Of a stretch of 64,000 bases of DNA, positions 37,001-49,000 are shown piece after piece (position 1 is the stretch's first letter; each line of letters starts with the position of its first letter). The translations under genes were made by a program, and so were the position numbers. The notes beneath the pieces are model-generated. The model had not been told where the DNA came from. It saw nothing but the letters and a program-made list of their open reading frames with translations, and did not search any database. The stretch is from NCBI GenBank assembly GCA_033060915.1, contig CM065384.1, forward strand, positions 36,487,001 to 36,551,000, written 5' to 3'. This DNA is from Euryodendron excelsum. Its lineage: Eukaryota > Streptophyta > Magnoliopsida > Ericales > Pentaphylacaceae.

Positions 37001-40000
37001 CATACGATGAGGTCATTGATTCGACTCCCCTCACCTCCCCCTCCCCCAACCCGAAGGCCTTAGCCCTCCAATGTACCAACAAAAAAGAAAAGAATTAAGT
37101 AAATATATTATATAGTGGTATTAAGATTTCTTCGTTTATATAAAAATAAATGTATAAAATATAATAAATATAATAAATATAATAATTTAAAAAATTAAGA
37201 TAATCAATTAGATATCAAATGACTAATGCTCTAAATAAAGAATATCGGTACAGAAGTTCCATACAGAATGATGTGATTATTTATGGCCCTTTCAATTCAA
37301 ACCAGAACACCCACCCTTTTAGCTTATCATTCTAGCGGATTTTTTTATACAAAATTTTTGTATGAATAGAGTTTTATCAAAAACCATGTTAAATTCATAT
37401 ACATTTCAAAATGAACCATGTGTCGCTACCATAATGAGCCACATGTCACAACCTTAGCGATAGTTAAGTTATATTAAAAACATGAACAAAAACATATCTA
37501 ATGAACCAAAAACAAAGTGTATTTACATCAAATACAGATACAAAATTAATACATTGAACCAAAAACAAAATATATTTATGTCAAATACATGAACACGACA
37601 AATAAAATGAACCAAAAACAAAGTATAGTAATCTATATATATTTGTATCACATACATATGTATTTATATCAATATAAATATTAGGAGAAAAATCACATTG
37701 AGCCACAATGAGCGAAGTGTCGCTTTTACAATGAGTCGTGTTAAAACCACGATAATAGTGGCCTCCTTTTTTATATAGTATATAGATATAGATGTATATA
37801 AATCTTAAGCAAATTAGGCATACCCATTTTTCTTGGCTCCTCTTCCAAAGTTTTGATCCTTTTGCCATCTCACACTCTAACTCTACCATCTTTGCCTAAT
37901 TCCCAACAAGACAGCATCCTAGAACACAATCCCATAACTTATCCAAAATCTATACACCTTGACCATCAATTTAGTCCCTTATGCCTTGACCTCCATGTTA
38001 ACAACCAGCTACTCTAGCAGCTTGGAACTAATAGAAATGGTGTAACTCAAATAGTTAATATCATCAATGCTTGCCCTCACCTGCATCAAGATTCTCTTCC
38101 ATGAGTGCACTAAACATGTGCCCGAGGCATATATCAAGTAGGCTGGGAGATACGAGCTAGGGCCTTCCCACTTAGAGCTTTTAGAGTAATTGGTCGTTGA
38201 TTTTAGAGATTATGAGTTCAACTCTCTCCCCATATGCTTTTTTTCTCCCATCACATGTGTGTAAGTGAATCCCATTGTAGTTGAACACTTGCATGCGGTT
38301 TCATCAAGTTCTCTCCACATGCAAAAAGGGGTTGCTAGTGATAGTTAGTATAAATGTTAGGGCTAGTTCCTCACAATTTGTGCTTTTAGAGCAAATAAAT
38401 GTCTAACACTAGCCCTCCTTCTTAGCAAACTCCAAAGCTACTTTCCTATGATTGTTTGATTAAATCCAGCAATGATTAAAAATGCCAACAAGTTTAGTCG
38501 GTAAAGACCCTTGGTGCTGATACCTAATACATGATTTCTAAAACTATGATTACGACTGCAAGGTGGGGGGAGAGCAGGGGACAACAGGAAGAGCTTCCCC
38601 CGTTGTACGACCCATCACCATGAGAGAGATATACAGAGTCCACTAATGATTTGATAACAAGATCTCACAACCAAGGATCAAAATTTTATTTCGAGAGGTC
38701 GTTTCGGTTGGCTCGAAAACGGAAACGTTTCGGAAATATTTCGGAATGTTTCAGAAACAATTCAAAAGTGACAAATATTAAAATAGTAAAATACAATCTT
38801 TTGTACAAAAATTGTACACCTTTTATAAAAATTTTAAATTCGAGTTAATACAACTTATTGTTTAGGTATATAGTATTGTGTTTTGGTGCATTTTTCTGTT
38901 TCAGTGTGTTTTAATTGTAATAATAGTATTTCGTTATTCCACTAATATTTCGTTTCGGTCCCTTAGGAAATGAAAACATTTCGGCCGTTTCGGTGGAAAC
39001 CAATGGAAATTTTGTTCCTTGCTCGTAACACCTTTACAAAAACAAAAACACATACTAACAAGCCCTTATCCCTTCACTATAAAAAAAAATTGACCACAAC
39101 CGCTTGCAAAATGAATGTTTGAGTTTTGACAATCACTCCAAAACAAATTGGCGATGAGGAAAAAACTACTCTTTCATATAAGCCACTTTTCTCAAATGAA
39201 TAGTCTCTTCCGCCCACTTAGCCCCCTCTACCATTTCCCAGGCCACATCTCCTGCAAGATCTCCACAGCAAACCAATATAAGACAACAAACTTGCTCCTA
39301 TTTTTACCACAAATTAATTCCTCCAGAAAACCTCTCCACCAGGATTTACTTAATATTGTCAAATTAATTTCAGTAGTAAGGACATCTCAAAGCATAGAAG
39401 AGTAGAAGAAACTTAGTGGCCTATAATCTATATATTATTCAAACTACAAATATTCTCCGCTATATATAAAAGTACATAAAACCTTATGTTTTTACACTTC
39501 CTCTCCAAAAATACCCTATATATTTCATGATATTACTCTTCTATTAAAATTTAAAACAAACTAGTATGATATATTTCATGATCTTTTTTTTCTATGTTTA
39601 TTGTCAATATAATTTTTAGTTTCATTTTATAATTTTTGTGATTTAATTAATTAAAATGTTAAACAAATAGAGTGATTCAAGGAAATGAAAATCAATTGTT
39701 GGCATAGATAAATTAATGAGATATATTTCATAAGATTTTTGGACTTGACTCTTATCTGCTTAAACATGTATCCCTTACACTCTTTTATATCTACTTTTTG
39801 ATAGATAGCTACTCAATAACTCTATTTTCCAAGTTTTTTGGAGATTGGTTGCCCTTGCCGTACAATGAAATAGCCCTCCTGCAAGAAGGAATAATTGGTA
39901 CGAGTTAAGGCCCAAACTTCCCACCCTTATAGCAAGGCTAGTGCCAAGCAGTTTAGAGAAAGAAAGAATACTCCTTACAAAAGTGTCTCTAAAAATAGCC

Positions 40001-43000
40001 CAGGAACAATCCAACCTGGTTTCCAAAAGGAGTTGCAATTAAAATTGAATTTAACTCACCCCACAAATGGGGGCTCCCAAACAACCTAACCAACTTTATT
40101 TTGAGAATAAGAGAAACTCATGGCCATCTAAGCCTCATGATAAGGCTTAAGGACTATGTTACATGGACTCTTCTGAAAAACTGAAGTACACATAAAACTA
40201 CCATATAATACATGGAATGCTTTATGCCACCTTGTAAACACCATTTAACCGTAGAAATAAAAGAAGAATATTACAAAACGTGAATAATTAGCTGCATGCA
40301 CTTGTCCTTAAATGTGGAATTAGACAAATCCAACACCTAACACCTGTAACACATACCCGCACACAATACTCGTAACTAAGTCCATGTTAACAGCATAAGA
40401 GTACTCCTTTAAATTTTTGAAAAAGAAACTTACAAGATAAAAGAGAATACTACTCCAGAGTTGTGTGGATCCAACCTCCTTTTCAACCCAAATAACAACT
40501 CCAGAGAAGCTTGGCTATCTCACTCAAGCCAGATCTCCCAAGGAGTTTGTTAGAAGAGAGCTAATGTCCATTTGTGTCAACCTATTCAACGACGCCTCAA
40601 AAATCTTTTCTACATTCAATAGATTCCATCCCAACTAAAACTGCACTGTGAGCATTCTAGGACTGTATAACGTTCTACTCCAAGAATGTTACCAAACTTC
40701 ATCAGAGGTGTCAATGCATTAGTGGTGACAAGTACAAGTTTATTATGAATTGAAGCGACCTCTGAAAGGTCACATAGATTGAGTACATCAAACACATGTA
40801 AATTAACTCGAGTGTGAGTCCCTTCTGGCACTCCATTGGAACAACATAACCAGCTACTTATTTCACTTCGTGGATTTCTCCCAGTTGGCAGTGGATTTTA
40901 TTCTATTCTTCCCCTCTGTTCTACCTTTAGGAGTCTGTTTCATGCCTTCTTTTCTTTCCTCAAATTATTCCTAGGATATTTCACACCATTCTGATTTATA
41001 TCTTTCACTACCAAATTAAAGATGTTAATACTTATTACCAACCTTGTACCCATTTTTAATAAAATAAAATTACAATAGAGGAAATACCTGTTCAGATATT
41101 CTTACTTAGCAAAAAGAATACATACCTGCTCAGAAATTCTTTCCCTTAAAGGTGGAGCAACGTTTTTGTCCTCTCCAAAAGTGTCCAAGGAAATTAAGGT
41201 CCCTAGCAAATCATAGATAGCAGATAGGATACTAGAACACTGTAGTTCAAGGCTTGCCTTCAAATCTACCATGTTATTCATTGATATGACCTGCAAAAAG
41301 GAGATGAAATACATCACCATGAATAATCAATCAAGCAAGGATACATATGTTCTCAAAATGATATGTCATCATGCAATAATTAGCCCGAAGTACTTCATTC
41401 TCTTTCCTTTCTTTTCTTTTTCTCTTGAAGGGTGTGTGTGTTTGGGGTGGGGTGGGGTGGGGTGGGCTAAGAAGTTGCACATTATTCCTTGAAGTTTATG
41501 AAATCAATATCCAGATCACAGTACCAAATCTGAAAACTTCGTGGAAGAGGGCCAATAAGGATGTTGACAAAGTTTGCATAAAATACTCTCCAAGACCTGA
41601 AAGAGAATAACAGCGTTAAAAGCATGTGTATATATAGACAGAAGTATACATGGGAAAATTAACTAACAGATCTGAAATACTAAAAAACATAAACAAGTGC
41701 ATTACGTACACTTGCATCATTTTCTTTGTCCAAGAGGTCAAACAAGATTTCCCATGTAACAACTGGCAAAACAGCGAAAGAACTCGAAATCAGGGATATA
41801 ACGTCAAACTTCCACGTCCCGACTGACACAGAAACACCACTAACAGTTTTCCGGCTGACTGCTACAGCATCATCTTTAGAATCCTCGCCCAAATCCAACT
41901 CGATGTCCATAATCATATTTATACCACTATTCAACGGGCTTTTTGGAACAGAAGAGATAGGAGCAGAAAAGTCTGACAGGTCTATCTCAGACTGAAAATT
42001 CGTTGTGCTTTGAGAACATTCTTCATATAATTTGGCCAGACCTGTCAAAAGCCTCTCTATAGATTGACATATTGCAGTATAGAGTACGACATCGATAACA
42101 TTTTGATCTCTCCATTTGTTGAAAAGAGGAGAGCAAACAAAACTTTTGAAAGAAGCTACGATGGAACTCATGCCTTCGAAAATAGAATTAGAGCTCAAAC
42201 AACCATTTCTCACATCATTACGACTTTTTTCAATGCCAGAAACAGCAAAATCCAGCAGTTTTAACAAGTGCTGGCCCATTTTAGTGAGGAATGACAAAAC
42301 CTCTTCTCTTACCCTGAAAGTAAGCAAAACCTGTTTAGGATAAAAGTATGAAGAAACTGTTAAGACAGAAAATCACGTGTGCAATGGCTAAAATGGTATT
42401 GACTCCAATCTAAGGGTAGAATGGTAAGTGGAAACAATGTCCATCCACTCAGGCTCACAATTTGGCTGAACTTGGTATCAGCCAAATTGTGAATCGCAAG
42501 AATTACTACATTCAAGGTCTAATAGTATCTCTATCCAATTGGATTTGTATGTTAAACATGAAACATCATCATAGCATAAAAGAAACATGTTTACATCAAA
42601 CTAAAAAATAAAACCGGAAAAAAGAAGAAAGAAAAACATATAAACAAGGGAAAGACTAATAGATTGAACCATGGTGGCCATAAATTCAACCAAGGCTTTG
42701 AATGAGAATATAGAAACTTCTACAAGCGCCCCCCCACCCCCCCAAAAAAAAAAAAAAAAAAAACTTCAATATATCTTGTCTAAATCAGACAAGTGCAGCA
42801 CTAACACAAACTTAACCTCACCAAACTAGCACAGATGGATGGCATTTCGAAGATTGACTTTTGAAGTGTAATTAAATGTAGATATGAAGACATGACTACC
42901 TCGTTATATGCGAACCGAAAATGAAATTAGATAAGAAAGCACACACGTAGAAGACATCAGATAGAACCATATTTTCAACATCTTTATCCACTACAGCTTC

Positions 43001-46000
43001 AAGAATACAGGTCTCCATTTCATGGAGCAGTGAATCTCTTAACTGATGGGGAAGACGTACGCGCTGGTAGCACTGGGGTTGGGAAACCTAAAAATTAACA
43101 ATTATAAAAGTTGGAAAATAAACAAAACCCAAACAGTAATTGAGATGAAGAAAAATAAAAAGATACCACCTCAGGACGAGAAACATGGTTAATTTTTGCC
43201 AGCACTTCCACAGAGCATTCAAAAAATTCATGCAAATTTTCATGCTCATGATCCTCCCCCTACAACCACCAGTGAATTCTGTTTATCAGACAAAACTTAT
43301 CTGTATAGATGAGATATTCAATAATAACCAAAAAAGACCATCATTAACATGTACATTAAACCATTCCTCCACAGCTTCAGAAGCATCTATGCATGAGTGA
43401 TATGGGAAAAGTCCTTTGCAATCAAGCAATGAAGGAGCACAACCAGCACAAAGAGCATAAACAGCTGCTGGCAACAATACAACGATTCGCTCATTCAACA
43501 TGCGACACTCCTGCATGAGAAGGCACAGGTTACTTGTAGAAAAAATCGAAGAATTTGGTAGAATACGGCATAATCTGAACTTCTGATAAAATGATATATC
43601 AAGTTTCAAGTTAGATAATTGAGAAAATATACCTATCAAAAATAAATTTGAGAAAATATAATAATGGGGAAATGAGCAGCATGATAGTGCCTCGAAAAGT
43701 TGTTGAAACAAAAATCAGGCAGTATGATAATCAGGCAAAGTATTGAAACCAACTCACGCATTTTCATGTAATGGACTTCACGGAAAACTAAAAGGGCTTT
43801 AGTTTAATTGGTCCATTGTGCCTCCCATGTACTCTCACGCAAGTATTTTCTCTCTTTAACTACACCTCTAGGATACCTTACCATCTTGGATCACCATTTA
43901 ATAGTTTAGCAGTCCATAAAATCCACAAAATATAAGAAACAATAAACAAGGGAGAGGAAGGGACACATTCTCAAAGGCTCTCTTCAATCGAAAACGGTGT
44001 AAACCATTGATAATCAGCTCATAGTTCCTTGGGCAAGTTTTACCTAGACCACAATCCACATGAATGTATATTCTACATGCAAAATATAATACATTTAGCA
44101 CCATTAATTGGCTGCAAAGTCAGAATGGGATAACTTTATAAATTCACCCAAAAAAACTACTAGATCTCTGAAGATATGCAAGGCGACATATAACTACAAA
44201 AACAGTAACTCCTATAATAAAACATCTTGGAAGTATAAGATCACTTATCTCTACTCATGGACCAAAATTATTTGCATGGAGAATCCTGGCCACTTCAGCA
44301 CCATATTTCACATAATCACTTTAGGAACATGAATTCCAGATGTACAACTATACTAACACAAAATTTATTTATCTTTTCAAAGGAAATGTACAGATATCTG
44401 AAGAAAACATTTTGACAATCAAGATAGACTACCGCTTCCATTAAAATATAAACAAGCAAACCTGCCAGTTAACTAGAGCCAAAACTGCCCTTAAGAGATT
44501 TTGTCTGAGATGTAAACTGTCGCGAAGGTCACCCTGCACAAAAGGAAAGATGGCAGGTAACAAAAATGAACGTAATTGCACATATTCCTCAAGTTCTAGA
44601 AAGAATCGAAAGATCTTATCTTGCATACCATCAAATAATAAAAATAGCATTAAGTACAATAATTAAAATAGTAATAATAAAAAAAAAGAAGGGAGCCATA
44701 ACCAATGATCCAAATTGTCTGATACGTGTCAAGAAAACACATTTCTTCGGTATGCTTCGTAGTGTTCCAGTTCATATCAGTGTTTTTCGGTGGAAACCAA
44801 GGACCAAATTTCATTTCGATGTGCTGTTTCGATTAGCACAGAAACAGAAACGATTAAGGAAATATTTCAAAAGTATTTCAGAAGTGACATATTAATGTAG
44901 CAAAGTGTAACCTTTTGCAATTTTCTCCATAAAATTGTGCAACATTTATGAAAAGTTCTAAATTCGTATCAACACAACTTATTGTTCTGGATTATTGCGA
45001 TGTGTTTTGGTTCGTTTCGCAGTTTTCTGGTTTATTTTGATGAAAACACTAGAATTTTGTTATTCCACTAGTGTTTCATTTTGGTTTCTTAGGAAACGTA
45101 AACATTTCAGCCGTTACAACATAAACAAATGAAAATTTGTTCCTTGGTGGAAACATTGAAATTTTGGTGTTCCACTCATGGTTTGAAATGGAAAAGTTTC
45201 AGCAGCTTTGATATAAACAAAGGAACTTTTGTTCCTAGGGTACTACTTTGTGGTTATGAATCCAAATATTATAAATTAAATGTACACTTGACAAGAATGT
45301 CGCGTGTTTGGTAGGAGAAACACATGCTGCTAAATACATAAAGGACACCAAATCAGCGTAAACTATAAAATCAAACTACATCAACACCAAACAAGGAAAA
45401 AAATTTCTATTTGTTTCCATCGAAACGACCGAAACGTTTCCATTTCTTAAGAGACCGAAACGAAACACTAGTAGAATAACGAAATACTATTATTACGATC
45501 AAAACACACTGGAACATAGAAAAATACACCAAAACACAGCGCTATATACCGAAACAATAAGTTGTATTAATCCGAAATTATAATTTTTATAAACATTGTA
45601 CAATTTTTATACAAAAGATTATATTTTACTATTTTAATATTTGTCACTTTTGAAATGTTTCTGAAACATTCCGAAACATTTTTGAAATGTTTCCGAAACA
45701 TTTCCGTTTCCGAGACAACCGAAACGACGCTTCGAAACGAAATTTTGATTCTTGACGCCAAACAATGGTCAAATATGAATCTACATATCAAAAGAAGTTG
45801 AGAAATTTGGAACCATAAAATGTGATTATTTAAACATGCACTTGAGGACCAACAGCAATGAGATAGAGTAATAGAAACTAAAGGTGCTATACAAAGAAGA
45901 AAAGTCAAAAACATATATGGAAGAATCATATTTCTTCTTATGATTATCAGTGTTTACTTGTTTAACACATCATCAAGAGGCAGCACCTTCAAGATTAGAC

Positions 46001-49000
46001 TTAGATTTGAATGAAAACATTGTTACACTTTTTTCTTCGTTTGATTTAAACATTGACTTCCTCAAAATCAAAAAATAAAAGCGGAAGATAAAAACAGTTA
46101 CCTTTGCAGTAATAAGTGATGGATATAGAACCAAAAAGCATGCATCATTACCATCAGGTACTTCACATCTCTACAGTATCTATGCCGACTTGACTAATAA
46201 ACCGGGTAACAAATGAAATTAAATTTCAGATTTTATTACACTAAGTAATCTATTTGTATCACCAGCATGGCTGTATATTTCATTACTTTAATGCTTATTC
46301 TTTAACAATATTGTTTAGACTTTTCAACATTGTTCAACAACCTCTCATCCCATGACCCAGACCAAGTCATAGAGTTGAAACCATGTTGCATTTAAGTCCC
46401 ATTAGATAGCGAATGAAATGGGTAGTGGAACCAATATGTTTGCATTAAAAGATATTGTGATAACCTTGTAAAATGAAATGTTGCAAAAAGTTCCTGCTAA
46501 AATATCAAAGGCATAGTCATGATTTTGTTGTACTGTTTAAACCTTCTTGAATTGAAAATGGCTCTAATGGTTTTGAAGAAAACTTTTAAAATAAGATATT
46601 ATGACTAAAAGGAAATCGAGAGAAACTAGCCTGACTTACTTGAGAGCCTTTTCAATACTGTTTAAACCTTCTTGAATTGAAAATGGCTCTAATGGTTTTG
46701 AAGAAAACTTTCAAAATAAGATATTATGACTAAAAGGAAATCGAGAGAAACTAGCCTGACTTACTTGAGAGCCCCTTCTTGAAAAATAGCATGAAATGAA
46801 GCACAAGACAGACCTGCTTGTGGATAAAGATATTAGAATCAAGTAGACATTTAAGAAGAAAAAACAAAACCACCACAAGAAGACTTCATAAGAAATCAAA
46901 ACAAAATCTCAACATAGAGAGTATAAATTTTGGATTGAAAGTCCTCCAAAGGTGCTGAGCAGTTTAACAGGTAAGTCTCTTGGTGGATCGAATTCCAACT
47001 TCATCTGGCATGGTTGTGCTAGGCATGGGGAGGGCTACCCCAAGTTGTTAGCTAACACCGTTTGACCCAAAAAAAAAAAAAAACTCCTATAGTTACAAAA
47101 ACCAATACATAATGATATATGTAAGTGTATGTGTCTGTGTTTCAGCAACTACTCGTATGAAATTGTTTAATGCGGCATCAGGGATTGCAAAAAGTCACTA
47201 TCAAAAACAGTAGAATCCATATTAAAAAGTTATATATTCCATATATACATGTACATCTATCCATTTTAAAATGTAGTAAAACGCCCATAAATAGCAGGTC
47301 AATTTAAGTGGATAATAAGCACTTCCCCAGATGCAATGCAGTGTGGCAGGCCCATTATAGAATAAAATGGGAAGAAGGACCTTAGAATCCCATCAATAGA
47401 ATAAATCAAAACCACCGAGTCGTGCAAAAAGCACACAAGAAATTTTTGGTGATCAAAGGGCTTCAAATTTCCCCAAGGTCACATGGTTTGTAAGAATCAA
47501 GAGGTAGAATGGGAATCCCATATCTGTGCTGTCCAGATCCCATATTGGGACGCTCTATTGTAAATGGGAACCCATTCCTCCAGAAATGAGATTACCATAA
47601 AGAGTGGAATCCTCTTCTTTACGAAGGGGAGTGACCTGAATCCCAGCATAACATAATCAAAACATATGCTACAGAACAGGTCTAACTAATATTTGAAAGT
47701 GGATGATATTTGTATAACATTACTGGAAATCCTCTTCCTAATAGGAGTTATTAATCTCTCATTCATGCCATCCAAATCGAACCAAAAGGTTGGAAGGAAG
47801 AATATCATTCCCATCTAAGGGCAAGAAGCTTAGAAGCATTCCATATTCGACAATTCGTGTATTTTGGCTGCAAGAAATAGCAGGGTAGGAGATTGACTGG
47901 GAATTAGCTGAATGTTTCTCCTATGATTACACCCAAGAAAAAAATTAAAGAGAGTTTAAATCTCTCTCATCTTAAGAGGTTCAACTCTGTTTGTTCATCA
48001 ATGACACTTGCAATTTGATTGTCACTAGTTTGTTCACTTCTGAAACAAACAACTCTATACTTCAAAGAGTAAAGTCTATCAGCATGCTCTCTATCCTTAA
48101 TAAGCACATGACCACAGCAACTTAATCCTTTCCCTCCTTACTGCAAAATAAATTTTTACCAATGACTGGATCTCAGAGAAGTTATCTAATCACCTGCAAC
48201 AAGGGGTGGCCTTCTGCTAGCAATAGTGTCAGCTTGGTAGTAAATAAGCAAATAATCCAATGTCTCACTATTCTTCTTATGCACGACACAAGCTTCTAAC
48301 TCCAAAAAAAGGCGGTTAGAAAAGCCAGGAAATAAATCACCAAGTTTTGCGGAGGTGTCCATTGTACTGCTCGAATAGTCTCTTCATCCCTAATCCCTCT
48401 ATTTAGTTCAATAAGTTTGAGGATACTAGTTTCTTGAAATCATCAACACTGCATAGTATGAGGATTGACATTATTGAAAGTACCAATGAAGTCATTGAAT
48501 TTTGAGAGTTATTTTTTTCCCCCAAAAAAAAAAAAATTGCAACAATAAAAAGGGGATGCCTCAACTAAAGAGGAAGGCAGAGGACTGCAGGAAAGCAACT
48601 AAAGAAACATTACTAAATCCATCGCAAACATTAAACAAAAAATAGGTTCTTCCACCCCACTAGAAGTCTTCCTATTATGCTCCACATCAAAGTGGCACTA
48701 GAGACCGTCCTTTTTTCTCTTCCCCACTTCAGCCGCTCTAAAAGAGTAAAGGAGCTCCAAAATTGATTGTGGGAAGACCCATTCCATACGAAAAAAGGCC
48801 GAGGATCAAAGACCACTGTAGGCTGTTCTCTCCACTGTATATGCTAGGAAAAGTATACAAAAATACTCAAAAGGGTCATGAACTCCTCAATCTCTCAATC
48901 AAAAAGGTGAATCAAAAAGAGACGTCCCACACCACTTGAGAACTTGCAATTTTAAGGAGCTCACTCTCAACTGCTCACCTATTAGACACTGCCTAGGCAA

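Larger units (their letters stand above)
36556..41125 (-). other. 4.6-kb ATM intron between window exons 20 and 21
   Basis: It contains MITE copy 2 (38672-39021), a SINE (36963-37097) and an AT-rich stretch at about 37.4-37.75 kb with GAACCAAAAACAAA repeated three times. The part at 39.1-41.1 kb shows no recognised element. Confidence 0.6.
44534..46764 (-). other. ATM intron between window exons 13 and 14
   Basis: This 2231-bp intron holds two MITEs of the CAAGGA family in opposite orientations (44798-45146 and 45392-45754), a fragment of a third older copy (about 45155-45240), and the left unit of the donor duplication. The rest is unremarkable. Confidence 0.7.

Noticed and set aside
48631..48816. 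Minus-strand frame [17 protein letters not shown] resembling a retroelement segment
   Set aside because: There is a possible weak LINE flavour but no motif secure enough to call.
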